Assembly (NCBI GenBank): GCA_963846885.1
Contig: CAWJXS010000012.1
Span: 134,784 to 198,783 of the forward strand
Length of the DNA: 64,000 bases
Direction: 5' to 3'
Source: RPQJ01 sp963846885
Lineage (GTDB): Bacteria > Pseudomonadota > Gammaproteobacteria > Steroidobacterales > Steroidobacteraceae
Part shown: one piece after another, positions 26,455 to 34,974 of the stretch
How the letters are laid out: every line of letters starts with the position of its first letter
Numbering within the stretch: the first letter of the stretch is position 1
Program-made: the position numbers and the translations under genes
Notes under the pieces: generated by a model
Database searches by the model: none
Told to the model about the DNA's origin: nothing
What the model saw: the letters and a program-made list of their open reading frames with translations, nothing else

Positions 26455-27096
26455 ATGCAGGTACGCGAAGTCATGACGCCCCAGGTCACCACAGTTCGTC
26501 CCGATTCACCACTGGTCGAGATCGCGCGGATCATGCGCGAGGAGGACATCGGTGCCGTGCCCGTCACCGAAAACGAGCAACTGCTCGGCATGGTCACGGA
26601 CCGTGACATCGTCATCCGCGGGCTCGTCGCAGGCCACGACGTTCTCGACCGCAAGGCCGCCGACGTGATGTCGCCCGACGTGCGCTGCTGCACCGCCGAT
26701 GACGACGTCGATGAGGTCCTGCGCGACATGGGCGACCAGCAGGTGCGCCGCCTCCCGGTCGTCGACGGCAGTCAGCGCCTGGTCGGGATCGTTTCGCTGG
26801 GCGACCTGAGCCGCGAGGCAAATCCGCAGGAGGCAGGCAAGTCGCTCAAGGACATCTCGCAACCGACCGGCGAACTGAACCCGTCGGCTTCGCGTCTGCC
26901 ATCGAGTTCCGTGGCTAACGGCCGGTGTATTGCGCGGAAATCAGTCCAAAAAAAAGCCGGGCATCGCTGCCCGGCTTTTTCATTCGCGCTGCAAGCGGCG
27001 CGGCGCGCTGCTACTTCTTCTCGGCCGGTGCGACCGGAGCCGCCTGGCCCGCCACGAACGGATACTGCGAGAAAATCGCTGCGACCGCATTCGTGA
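26455..27096 (+). CDS. CBS-domain pair protein; C terminus doubtful
   Basis: Residues 1-~130 are a tandem CBS pair (MQVREVMTPQVTTVRPDSPL, GAVPVTENEQLLGMVTDRDI, VADVMSP-type, RRLPVVDGSQRLVGIVSLGD), a module that senses adenosyl nucleotides. Stand-alone proteins of this kind are usually ~140-150 residues; this frame continues to 213. The extra ~65 residues are encoded across a strong bidirectional terminator (26948-26980) and into the 3' end of the convergent DUF4136 gene, so they are probably not native. A frameshift near 26880-26910 that exposes TAA at about 26914 would give a normal length. GGAGG lies six bases before the ATG. Function beyond ligand sensing is unknown. Confidence 0.8.
   Translation: MQVREVMTPQVTTVRPDSPLVEIARIMREEDIGAVPVTENEQLLGMVTDRDIVIRGLVAGHDVLDRKAADVMSPDVRCCTADDDVDEVLRDMGDQQVRRLPVVDGSQRLVGIVSLGDLSREANPQEAGKSLKDISQPTGELNPSASRLPSSSVANGRCIARKSVQKKAGHRCPAFSFALQAARRAATSSRPVRPEPPGPPRTDTARKSLRPHS
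26948..26982. terminator. Bidirectional Rho-independent terminator
   Basis: A run of A, stem GCCGGGCA/TGCCCGGC (26956-26963 and 26968-26975) with loop TCGC, then TTTTT. It works on both strands and separates the convergent CBS and DUF4136 genes. Confidence 0.85.
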
Positions 27097-27628
27097 GCGT
27101 GCCCTGCTTGTCCTGCATCATCTTGGACGTCACCACGTCCTCGAGTCCGCCCTGGAACACGGCCTGGCGCTTCTCGCGGTCGATGACGTCCATCACGAGC
27201 GTGCCGACGTTGTAGCGACGGGTGGACACTTCGGTGGCGCCATAGCCGTACGCGCCGTAAGGCGCGCCGTACCAGCCGCGGTACCCGAAGGACGGCCCGT
27301 AGTAAGGCGCAGGCGTCGACTGGATGTCGGTCTTCTCCTCGAGCTTGCCCTTGAAGTTCAGCAGCAGGTCCGGATCCTGTGCCTTGACGTAGCCACGCGC
27401 TTCCATTTCACGCGCCGCGGCGTCCTGGATCATCTGCTGTGCGATCGACTTGAACTCGGTCCCGTCGGCGCCCTTTTCCGCAAGGAAGTTGTAGGTCTTG
27501 TACTTGCTGAAGTCCGCGCTGCGATCGTAATCGCCGCGGACGTCCGGGCCGCTGGCGCAGCCCGCGAGGGCGGCGGCCGCGACCAGGACCGCGACGAACC
27601 GCAAGTGATTCCGGCGAAGGGTTGGCAT
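27011..27628 (-). CDS. DUF4136 domain lipoprotein
   Basis: 205 residues. MPTLRRNHLRFVAVLVAAAALAGCASG is a lipoprotein signal (lipobox LAGC, Cys ~24). The rest matches the DUF4136 pattern: DYDRSADFSKYKTYNFL, ...IQDAAAREMEARGY, PDLLLNFKGKLEE, and RRYNVGTLVMDVIDREKRQAVFQGG. A Tyr/Gly-rich insert (YYGPSFGYRGWYGAPYGAY) is usual for the family. These are outer-membrane or periplasmic lipoproteins of unknown function. It is the last gene of a minus-strand run behind two 157-residue paralogues, ending at a strong terminator. Confidence 0.85.
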   Translation of the reverse strand: MPTLRRNHLRFVAVLVAAAALAGCASGPDVRGDYDRSADFSKYKTYNFLAEKGADGTEFKSIAQQMIQDAAAREMEARGYVKAQDPDLLLNFKGKLEEKTDIQSTPAPYYGPSFGYRGWYGAPYGAYGYGATEVSTRRYNVGTLVMDVIDREKRQAVFQGGLEDVVTSKMMQDKQGTLTNAVAAIFSQYPFVAGQAAPVAPAEKK

Positions 27629-27658
27629 GTGAATTACCTCGGCAATGGCAGCAGGCGC

Positions 27659-28132
27659 TTACTGCGCGAGCGGAACAGCCTGGACGGCCGGCAGCCGCAG
27701 CAGCGTGTCGAGCTTGTTCTCGACCTGCACGAAACGCAGCACCTTGGTCGTCGGCAGCGCCTGGTCCATGCGCTTGGCGTACTTCTTGACCAGCGCTTCC
27801 TCGTCTTCCCGCAGCTTGAACCAGTCCTTGAGCAGACCCTTGGCCGCGTCGTCGGTCATCGAGTCGTAGTTGGACGAGTAGGCATTGATCAGGTCGATTC
27901 CGCGCTGCATGAGCTTCTTGCGATCGGCCTGGTAGGCGTCGTAGATCGGCGTGAACGCCGCCATCTGCGCGTCGTCGAGCGCCATGGCTTTCAGCACGAC
28001 AGCGCGCTTGTCGGCCTGGATCTGCGCGATGAGCTGCTGCGTGTCGTCGTAGGTGGACTGCGCCTGCGCCGCGAACGGGGCGGCGGTGGCGAGCAGGGCG
28101 GTGGCGGCAAAGGCCAGCTTGAGATGTTTCAT
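27659..28132 (-). CDS. Hypothetical periplasmic protein, paralogue of its upstream neighbour (copy B)
   Basis: 157 residues with a Sec signal peptide (MKHLKLAFAATALLATAAPFAAQA). The mature part is almost all alpha-helical and charged: DKRAVVLKAMALDDAQMAAF, PIYDAYQADRKKLMQRG, LREDEEALVKKYAKRMDQAL, KVLRFVQVENKLDTLLR. It shares length and layout with the adjacent protein at 28160-28633, including DKRAV, F.PIYD.Y, the K(V/A)LRF/Y.QVE segment and a C-terminal P(L/I)AQ. This resembles, loosely, the Spy/LTxxQ class of periplasmic helical chaperones, but I do not see LTxxQ clearly. Function unknown. Confidence 0.75.
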   Translation of the reverse strand: MKHLKLAFAATALLATAAPFAAQAQSTYDDTQQLIAQIQADKRAVVLKAMALDDAQMAAFTPIYDAYQADRKKLMQRGIDLINAYSSNYDSMTDDAAKGLLKDWFKLREDEEALVKKYAKRMDQALPTTKVLRFVQVENKLDTLLRLPAVQAVPLAQ

Positions 28133-28159
28133 CGTCGTGGGTTCCCTGGATAATCTGGT

Positions 28160-28633
28160 TTATTGCGCGATCGGGATCAGCGTGTAGACGTCGTTGCGGA
28201 TCGCGTTGTTGACCCGCGTCTCGACCTGCGCGTAACGCAGCGCCTTGATCGGTGGCAGCACCTTGGCGACTTTCTTGGTATAGGTCTGCTTGAGCGCTTC
28301 GCGTTCCTTTTCCAGTTCCATCTTCTTCTTGAGCATCGCGGCGGCGTCGGTGTCGGTGATGGTGCCGAACTTGGCGGCGTAGTCGTCGACCAGCGCCAGG
28401 AACTGGTCGTCGACCTTCTTCACCTTGCCTTCGTATTCGTCATAGATCGGCCAGAACGCACGGCTCTCGGAGTCCGTGAGCTGCAGGTTCTGCGCGAACA
28501 CGGCGCGCTTGTCGGTCATCACCTGCTTGTAGAGGATCTGCTCGTCGGCCTTGACGCTCTGCGTGGCCTGCGCGTGACTCATGACGGGGACGGCAATCGC
28601 GGCGAGCGCAACTGCAACCAAAGCTATTTTCAT
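28160..28633 (-). CDS. Hypothetical periplasmic protein, paralogue of its downstream neighbour (copy A)
   Basis: 157 residues from ATG at 28633 (CAGGAA ribosome site just upstream); the longer frame to 28792 would lose the signal peptide MKIALVAVALAAIAVPVMSHAQA. The mature helical protein has DKRAVFAQNLQLTDSESRAF, WPIYDEYEGKVKKVDDQFLA, MLKKKMELEKEREALKQTYT and KALRYAQVETRVNNAIR, ending TLIPIAQ. LQLTDSESRAFWPIYDEY is a pattern I have seen in uncharacterised proteobacterial proteins. Its tandem paralogue lies 27 bp downstream and a DUF4136 lipoprotein follows, so the three probably form one envelope operon. Function unknown. Confidence 0.78.
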   Translation of the reverse strand: MKIALVAVALAAIAVPVMSHAQATQSVKADEQILYKQVMTDKRAVFAQNLQLTDSESRAFWPIYDEYEGKVKKVDDQFLALVDDYAAKFGTITDTDAAAMLKKKMELEKEREALKQTYTKKVAKVLPPIKALRYAQVETRVNNAIRNDVYTLIPIAQ

Positions 28634-28720
28634 GGGTTCCTGCCTGTTTGTTGGGTAGCCAAGCCTCGCCCTGCCAGCGGCGACGGGCCGCTGCCGACAA
28701 GGGGCGGGTAGAATTGTCGC

Positions 28721-29224
28721 ATGAGCACCCCCACCGATGTCGAACTGCAGCAGCTGGCCGGTTCCGTCGGCGCGCGCCTGGCAGCGCAACATGCGACGCT
28801 GGTCACGGCCGAGTCCTGCACCGGTGGCTGGATCGCCAAGGTGTGCACGGACGTGCCTGGCAGCTCCGACTGGTTTGCCGGGGGGGTCGTCGCCTATTCC
28901 AACGCGCTCAAGTCCGGCCTGCTCGGCGTGCCCGCGGACATGCTCTCGGACTGCGGTGCGGTCAGTGAGCCAGTGGTACGCGCGATGGCGGTGTCTGTGC
29001 TGCGGCAGACAGGTTCCACGGTGGCCGTGGCGGTCAGCGGCGTGGCGGGCCCCACGGGCGGCACACCCGACAAACCCGTGGGTACCGTCTGGCTGGCCTG
29101 GGTGTGGCGCGAAGCGGACGGCTCGTTGCGTGCCGAGGCGCAGTGCGCGCTGTTTGCGGGCGGCCGCGAGTCCATCAGGCGGCTGACGGTCCAGGGAGCG
29201 CTGCAGCGCCTGCTCGGCGCATGA
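28721..29224 (+). CDS. pncC: Nicotinamide-nucleotide amidohydrolase PncC (CinA C-terminal domain)
   Basis: 167 residues, a stand-alone CinA C-terminal domain. Typical motifs are TAESCTGGWIAK (residues ~29-40), GGVVAYSNALKSGLLGV, and SGVAGPTGGTPDKPVGTVW. It deamidates NMN to nicotinic acid mononucleotide in pyridine-nucleotide salvage. It is the first gene of the pncC-thpR-recA-recX-alaS series; pncC directly upstream of recA is a common gammaproteobacterial order. It overlaps thpR by four bases. Confidence 0.93.
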   Translation: MSTPTDVELQQLAGSVGARLAAQHATLVTAESCTGGWIAKVCTDVPGSSDWFAGGVVAYSNALKSGLLGVPADMLSDCGAVSEPVVRAMAVSVLRQTGSTVAVAVSGVAGPTGGTPDKPVGTVWLAWVWREADGSLRAEAQCALFAGGRESIRRLTVQGALQRLLGA

Positions 29225-29751
29225 ACGAGCGGCTGTTCTTCGCGCTCTGGCCAGATGAATCGTTGCGCGACTCGATTGCGCGGCGCCTGCCTGAGTGGAC
29301 AGCGGGGATCGACGGACGGCTGCAGCGTCCTGACCAGTGGCACGTCACGCTGGAGTTCATCGGTGATGTCGCCACGGAGCGCCAGGTCGCGCTGCATGCC
29401 GCGGCAGGTCGAGTACCCATGCGCCCGGCGGTCATCGAGTTCGATCGGTGCGAAGTCTGGCGCAAGCCGCAAGTGTCGTGCCTCGTAGCGTCGCAGACGC
29501 CGCCAGCACTCGTGGAACTGGTAACCGGTCTGCGCGCCGCGCTGGCCGCGGCAGGTTTCACACCAGACAGCCGGCCGTTCCAGCCGCACGTGACGCTGGC
29601 GCGGAAGGTACGGTTCGCACGCCGCTACACAGTCGAACCACCACTGCGCTGGCCGGCGGCCGGTTTCGCGCTGGTGCGTTCCCTGGGTGATCCCGCAGGC
29701 TCACGCTATGAGCCCGTGCAGTGGTGGAATGCCAGTGATCGCGGCGACTGA
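29221..29751 (+). CDS. thpR: RNA 2',3'-cyclic phosphodiesterase (2H family, ThpR)
   Basis: 176 residues from ATG at 29221, which overlaps the pncC stop (ATGA). The two catalytic HxTx motifs of the 2H phosphoesterase superfamily are present as WHVTLEFIGD (~residue 40) and PHVTLARKV (~122), and the N terminus RLFFALWPDE is typical. It opens 2',3'-cyclic phosphates on RNA (historically called 2'-5' RNA ligase). Placement between pncC and recA suggests co-transcription, not necessarily shared function. Confidence 0.9.
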   Translation: MNERLFFALWPDESLRDSIARRLPEWTAGIDGRLQRPDQWHVTLEFIGDVATERQVALHAAAGRVPMRPAVIEFDRCEVWRKPQVSCLVASQTPPALVELVTGLRAALAAAGFTPDSRPFQPHVTLARKVRFARRYTVEPPLRWPAAGFALVRSLGDPAGSRYEPVQWWNASDRGD

Positions 29752-29797
29752 GAAACCGGTGTTTCCGGGCAATTTTTCGAGCCGCCCCCGGGCAGGG

Positions 29798-29813
29798 CTG
29801 TGGAATAATGCAG
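29798..29813 (+). promoter_or_regulatory. Candidate LexA (SOS) box upstream of recA
   Basis: CTGTGGAATAATGCAG fits CTGT-N8-ACAG with one mismatch (GCAG for ACAG) and lies 56 bp before the recA ATG, where an SOS operator is expected. It includes a possible -10 (AATAAT). Some gammaproteobacterial groups use other LexA motifs, so this is tentative. Confidence 0.4.
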
Positions 29814-29835
29814 CCATCCCGTTGATCCAATCCAC

Positions 29836-29855
29836 GAGCCGGGCACACCCGGCTC
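29836..29855 (+). promoter_or_regulatory. Hairpin in the recA leader
   Basis: Perfect 8-bp stem GAGCCGGG/CCCGGCTC with loop CACA, ending 13 bases before the recA start codon. There is no T run, so it is not a terminator. It could occlude the recA ribosome site, which is otherwise weak (no good AGGAGG match). Confidence 0.45.
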
Positions 29856-29868
29856 CCACGCCTGAACC

Positions 29869-30889
<1,021 letters not shown>

Positions 30890-30909
<20 letters not shown>

Positions 30910-31390
30910 GCCCGGGGCGCTGGCGGACGCGGACGAACGCACCGTACGCACCGCCGGTTACGCCCTGCTCGCAGGGCGTGACTTCAGTCGCCACGAACTC
31001 ACCGAGCGCCTGCTCCGCAAGGGGTATGGCGCCGCGGTCGTCGCCGAGGCCGTCACACGCATCGCCGCTGAAGGCTTCCTGCGCGAGGAACGCTTCGCCG
31101 AGCAGTTCGTGACCCAGCGCGCCGGACGCGGCCATGGGCCGCTGCGCGTCCGGATGGGGCTGCGCGAGAAGGGCGTAGAGCCCGACACCATCGACCAGGC
31201 TCTCCACGCCACCGAGACGGACTGGATCCAGGCGGCCCGTGAAGCCCGGCGCCGCAAGTTCGGGGCGGAACCGCCGGCCGACCGCCGCGAGCGTGCAAAA
31301 CAGGCACGCTTCCTCCAATATCGCGGGTTTTCTTCCGACCAGATCCGGGCCGCCCTGGGGCCCGCCGCCGATCCCGAAGACGACCCATAA
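30890..31390 (+). CDS. recX: RecA regulatory protein RecX
   Basis: 166 residues, three tandem three-helix RecX repeats (AGYALLAGRDFSRHELTERL, AVTRIAAEGFLREERFAEQF, LREKGVEPDTIDQAL). It binds and limits RecA filaments. The GTG start at 30890 lies within the end of recA (20-bp overlap), so translation is coupled, as usual for this pair. alaS starts 14 bp after its stop. Confidence 0.93.
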
Positions 31391-31404
31391 GACCACCCCG
31401 ACAC

Positions 31405-34056
31405 ATGACCAGCACGACGCCCCAGGCTCCCGCGAAATTCATGACCAGCACGCAGCTGCGCGCGGCGTTCCTCGACTTCTTCAAGGAGCGCGGTCACGCG
31501 GTCGTGGCCTCCAGTTCGCTGGTGCCGGGCAACGATCCCACGCTGCTGTTCACCAACGCGGGCATGGTCCAGTTCAAGGACCTGTTCCTCGGCAAGGAAC
31601 AACGCGGTTACGTTCGCGCCGCCACGTCGCAGCGCTGCGTGCGCGCCGGTGGCAAGCACAACGACCTCGAGAACGTCGGCTACACGACGCGCCATCACAC
31701 GTTCTTCGAGATGCTGGGCAACTTCTCGTTCGGCGACTACTTCAAGCACGACGCGATTCGCTTTGCCTGGGATTTCGTGACCGGCACGCTCGGCATCCCG
31801 CCCTCGAAGCTGTGGGTCACGGTGTTCGAGGAAGACGATGGCGCGGCCGAGATCTGGCTCAAGGACATCGGCGTCGACCCGGCGCGGCTCACCCGCATGG
31901 GCGCCAAGTCCAACTTCTGGGCGATGGGCGACACGGGCCCCTGCGGTCCCTGCACCGAGATCTTCTACGACCACGGCCCCGACGTGGCCGGCGGTCCTCC
32001 CGGATCGCCCGATGAAGACGGCGATCGCTATGTCGAGATCTGGAACCTCGTGTTCATGCAGTTCGACCGCGCGGCCGACGGCACGATGACGCCGTTGCCG
32101 AAGCCGTCCGTCGACACGGGCATGGGCCTCGAGCGCGTCTCGGCCGTCATGCAGGGCGTGCACAGCAATTACGACATCGACCTGTTCCGGGCGCTGATCG
32201 CGGCAGCAGCCAAGGCCACGGGCACGAGCGACCTGGGCTCCAATTCGCTGCGGGTGATCGCAGACCACGTCCGCGCCGCGTCGTTCCTGATCGCCGACGG
32301 CGTGCAGCCCTCGAACGAAGGCCGCGGCTACGTGCTGCGCCGGATCATGCGCCGTGCGATCCGTCACGGCTTCATGCTCGGACAACGCCAGCCGTTCTTC
32401 CATACGCTGGTTGCTGCGCTCGAGCAGCAGATGGGCAGCGCGTATCCCGAACTCACCACGCAGCGCACGCACATCGAGAAAGTGATCCTGCAGGAAGAGG
32501 AGCGCTTCGCCGAGACGCTCGCGCAGGGCATGAGCCTGCTCGACACGGCGATCGGCGCGCTCGGCAAGAGCAAGGAGATTCCGGGCGAGACGGTGTTCCG
32601 CCTCTACGACACGTTCGGCTTCCCGGTCGACCTCACCAGCGACATCGCGCGCGAACGCGGCTTCGCGATCGACGAGCCGGGTTTCGAGGCCGCCATGAAT
32701 GCGCAGCGCGCCCGCGCACGCGCGGCCAGCAAGTTCAATGTGGACCTGCGCGGCGAGATGAGCGTCGACAGCCAGACGTCCTTCGTCGGTTACGACGGCG
32801 AGACCGGCCAGGGTCGCATCGTTGCGCTGTTTCGCGGCAAGGAACCAGTCACGGAGTTGCGTGCAGGCGATGACGGGCAGGTCGTGCTCGACATCACGCC
32901 GTTCTATGCCGAGAGCGGCGGCCAGGTGGGCGACGCCGGCGAACTCACGACCGCCGCAGCTCGCTTCACCGTGGCGGACACGCAGAAGCTCGGCAAGGCC
33001 CACCTGCATGTCGGCAAGCTCGAGGCCGGCACGCTCAAGGTGGGCGAGGCGGTAACGGCGTCGGTCGATGGCGTGCGACGCCAGGCCACGCGCGCAAACC
33101 ATTCCGCCACGCACCTGCTGCACGCCGCGTTGCGCCAGGTGCTCGGGTCGCACGTCACGCAGAAGGGCTCGCTGGTCGCGCCCGACCGCCTGCGATTCGA
33201 CTTCTCGCATTACTCGGGCGTCACGCCCGAAGAACTCCAGCGCATCGAAGCGATCGTGAACGCGGAAGTGCGCAAGAACGCCGACGCGGAAACCAACGTC
33301 ATGGATTTCGACGCGGCGGTTGCGGCAGGTGCGATGGCCCTGTTCGGCGAGAAGTACGAAGACAAGGTGCGAGTGCTGCGCCTCGGCGAGTTCTCGACCG
33401 AGTTGTGCGGCGGCACGCACGTGCGACGCGCAGGCGACATCGGCTTGTTCAAGATCGTGAGCGAAGGCGGCGTGGCGGCGGGCGTACGACGCATCGAAGC
33501 CGTGACCGGCCAGGGTGCCTACGAGTACGTGGTCCAGACGGACCACACGCTGCGTGACGTCGCCAGCCTCGTGCGTGGCTCGCGCGATGACGTCGAGGAC
33601 AAGGTGCGTCAGCTGCTCGATCGCGCACGGCGCATGGAAAAAGAAATCGTGCAGCTCAAGGAAAAGCTCGCGAGCGGCAGCGGACGCGACCTGGCAGCCG
33701 ACGCGCTGACCATCGGCAACGGCGTCAAGCTGGTCGCAGCAAGCATCGAAGGCGCCGACGCCGCCGCGCTGCGCACGGCCGTGGATCAGCTTAAAAACAA
33801 GCTCGGCAGCGCCATCATCGTGCTGGGCTCACCGGCAGGCGCAGACAAAGTCACGCTGATCGCCGGCGTCACGGATGACCTCACTGCGCGCGTGAAGGCG
33901 GGCGAAATCGTCAATCACGTCGCTCGCCAGGTGGGTGGCAAGGGCGGTGGTCGCGCGGATCTTGCGCAGGCCGGTGGCACGCAGCCGCACAATTTGGCTG
34001 CTGCACTCGAGAGCCTTCCAGCGTGGCTGGCTCCGCAGCGTGTCATGAGAGACTGA
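31405..34056 (+). CDS. alaS: Alanyl-tRNA synthetase
   Basis: 883 residues, normal length. Class II catalytic domain (FLDFFKERGHAVVASSSLVP, NAGMVQFKDLFLG, MGDTGPCGPCTEIFYD), tRNA-recognition domain, editing domain with HSATHLLHAAL (zinc-binding/hydrolytic) and CGGTHVRRAGDIG, and C-terminal DHHA1 domain with a GGKGGGRADLAQAGG-like end. Two starts are possible, and both read ATGACCAGCACG (31405 and 31441): a 12-base direct repeat. The second gives MTSTQLRAAFLDFF, matching the family N terminus more exactly. Neither has a strong ribosome site. It belongs to the pncC-recA operon and precedes csrA. Confidence 0.96.
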   Translation: MTSTTPQAPAKFMTSTQLRAAFLDFFKERGHAVVASSSLVPGNDPTLLFTNAGMVQFKDLFLGKEQRGYVRAATSQRCVRAGGKHNDLENVGYTTRHHTFFEMLGNFSFGDYFKHDAIRFAWDFVTGTLGIPPSKLWVTVFEEDDGAAEIWLKDIGVDPARLTRMGAKSNFWAMGDTGPCGPCTEIFYDHGPDVAGGPPGSPDEDGDRYVEIWNLVFMQFDRAADGTMTPLPKPSVDTGMGLERVSAVMQGVHSNYDIDLFRALIAAAAKATGTSDLGSNSLRVIADHVRAASFLIADGVQPSNEGRGYVLRRIMRRAIRHGFMLGQRQPFFHTLVAALEQQMGSAYPELTTQRTHIEKVILQEEERFAETLAQGMSLLDTAIGALGKSKEIPGETVFRLYDTFGFPVDLTSDIARERGFAIDEPGFEAAMNAQRARARAASKFNVDLRGEMSVDSQTSFVGYDGETGQGRIVALFRGKEPVTELRAGDDGQVVLDITPFYAESGGQVGDAGELTTAAARFTVADTQKLGKAHLHVGKLEAGTLKVGEAVTASVDGVRRQATRANHSATHLLHAALRQVLGSHVTQKGSLVAPDRLRFDFSHYSGVTPEELQRIEAIVNAEVRKNADAETNVMDFDAAVAAGAMALFGEKYEDKVRVLRLGEFSTELCGGTHVRRAGDIGLFKIVSEGGVAAGVRRIEAVTGQGAYEYVVQTDHTLRDVASLVRGSRDDVEDKVRQLLDRARRMEKEIVQLKEKLASGSGRDLAADALTIGNGVKLVAASIEGADAAALRTAVDQLKNKLGSAIIVLGSPAGADKVTLIAGVTDDLTARVKAGEIVNHVARQVGGKGGGRADLAQAGGTQPHNLAAALESLPAWLAPQRVMRD

Positions 34057-34061
34057 CGGCA

Positions 34062-34161
34062 GCGCTGGTAAAATCTGACGCGACTCGCGTCAGGAAATTC
34101 TAATAATAATGAATCCAAATAGAACCCTTCGTCGTCAGCGCGTACTGACATTTACCAGCGC
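34062..34161. repeat. Inverted repeats in the alaS-csrA spacer
   Basis: GCGCTGGTAAA (34062-34072) is perfectly complementary to TTTACCAGCGC (34151-34161), bracketing an AT-rich stretch (CTAATAATAATG). A second hairpin, CTGACGCG/CGCGTCAG with loop ACT, lies at 34075-34093 inside it, and a further CTGACGCG occurs near 34174. Together they could form a terminator-like end for alaS and a structured csrA promoter or leader. Function is unproven. Confidence 0.5.
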
Positions 34162-34267
34162 GCGAGCTATTGTCTGACGCGTCTTCCGGGTACTTCCTGG
34201 CCGGAACGCAAGGGATAGAACGGACTCGATCCGGCACGTTGGCAGCCACGGTGGCTAGGAGATCTGC

Positions 34268-34540
34268 ATGTTGATTCTCACTCGACGCGTAGGCGAAACC
34301 GTCATGATCGGCAACGACGTGACCGTCACGATCCTGGGCGTGAAAGGCAACCAGGTGCGCGTGGGCGTCAACGCGCCACGCGACGTGGCAGTGCACCGCG
34401 AAGAGATCTTCGAGCGCATCAAGCGCGAAGAACAGGATGGCAGCGGCACCTCGACGACTGCGCCCGTACGAACGGCGGCCCCGCGCACCAATGGCAATGG
34501 GTACGCCGGCAACGGCGCGGACCACGACCCCTACGCCTGA
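34268..34540 (+). CDS. csrA: Carbon storage regulator CsrA, extended C terminus
   Basis: 90 residues; the first ~60 are canonical CsrA/RsmA (MLILTRRVGETVMIGNDVTV, VRVGVNAPRDVAVHREEIFERI), including the RNA-contacting first strand (LILTRR) and RVG..AP..V.VHR. The homodimer binds GGA motifs in mRNA leaders. The extra ~28 residues (GSGTSTTAPVRTAAPRTNG...) are low complexity and not in E. coli CsrA. AGGAG sits seven bases before ATG, after a small AGCCA/TGGCT hairpin, and GGA triplets in AGGGAT, ACGGAC and AGGAGA would permit autoregulation (inference). alaS-csrA-tRNA-Ser is conserved in gammaproteobacteria. Confidence 0.95.
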   Translation: MLILTRRVGETVMIGNDVTVTILGVKGNQVRVGVNAPRDVAVHREEIFERIKREEQDGSGTSTTAPVRTAAPRTNGNGYAGNGADHDPYA

Positions 34541-34564
34541 GCAGCCCCGGCGGCGTGTGGCTCG

Positions 34565-34593
34565 GAAAAAAGGCGGCCCCAGGCCGCCTTTTT
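34565..34593 (+). terminator. Rho-independent terminator after csrA
   Basis: Stem AGGCGGCC/GGCCGCCT (34571-34578 and 34582-34589), loop CCA, followed by T5 and preceded by A5-6, so it may work in both directions. It ends the alaS-csrA transcript before the tRNA genes. Confidence 0.85.
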
Positions 34594-34710
34594 CACAGGC
34601 GCCGGTGTGACCGTCCGCCCGGCCCCGAACAGGGCACTTTCCGCCCCAAAGGCCCCTTTTGCTTTACGGGAAGGCCCCGGACGTTTATCCTTCGCGGCTC
34701 TCCAAAACAC

Positions 34711-34801
34711 GGAGAGATGGCCGAGTGGTCGAAGGCGCGCCCCTGCTAAGGGCGTAAGGGTCAAAAGCCCTTCGAGGGTTCGAATCCCTCTCTCTCCGCC
34801 A
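34711..34801 (+). tRNA. tRNA-Ser (GCU anticodon)
   Basis: 91 bases including encoded CCA. Acceptor GGAGAGA (34711-34717) pairs with TCTCTCC (34791-34797), discriminator G. Anticodon GCT at 34745-34747 in loop CTGCTAA; long variable arm with a hairpin (AAGGGTCAAAAGCCCTT); T arm GAGGGTTCGAATCCCTC. It is a class II tRNA reading AGC/AGU, in the usual place downstream of csrA. Confidence 0.97.
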
Positions 34802-34815
34802 GCATTCGCTTTAAT

Positions 34816-34892
34816 GCGCCCGTAGCTCAGTTGGATAGAGCGTCTGGCTACGAACCAGAAGGTCGGGAGTTCGAATCTCTCCGGGCGCACCA
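34816..34892 (+). tRNA. tRNA-Arg (ACG anticodon)
   Basis: 77 bases including CCA. Acceptor GCGCCCG (34816-34822) pairs with CGGGCGC (34882-34888), discriminator A. D arm GCTCAGTTGGATAGAGC; anticodon ACG at 34850-34852 between TCTGG and CCAGA; T arm GGGAGTTCGAATCTCTC-like. A34 would be edited to inosine by TadA to read CGU/CGC/CGA. Transcribed with tRNA-Ser, 14 bp upstream. Confidence 0.97.
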
Positions 34893-34902
34893 TGTGAAAT
34901 GG

Positions 34903-34934
34903 AAAAGGGTCACCTGCAAAGGTGACCCTTTTTT
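34903..34934 (+). terminator. Rho-independent terminator after the tRNA pair
   Basis: Stem AAAAGGGTCACC/GGTGACCCTTTT (34903-34914 and 34921-34932) with loop TGCAAA and a T run. The symmetrical A/T ends make it bidirectional, so it also serves the convergent OB-fold lipoprotein gene. Confidence 0.9.
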
Positions 34935-34974
34935 GTTGCGACGACCCGGCGCGCGTACCGCAGCGAGCCGCTGC

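Noticed and set aside
30958..33546. 862-residue minus-strand frame opposite recX and alaS
   Set aside because: Shadow frame of alaS; no motif, no signal, no sensible start.
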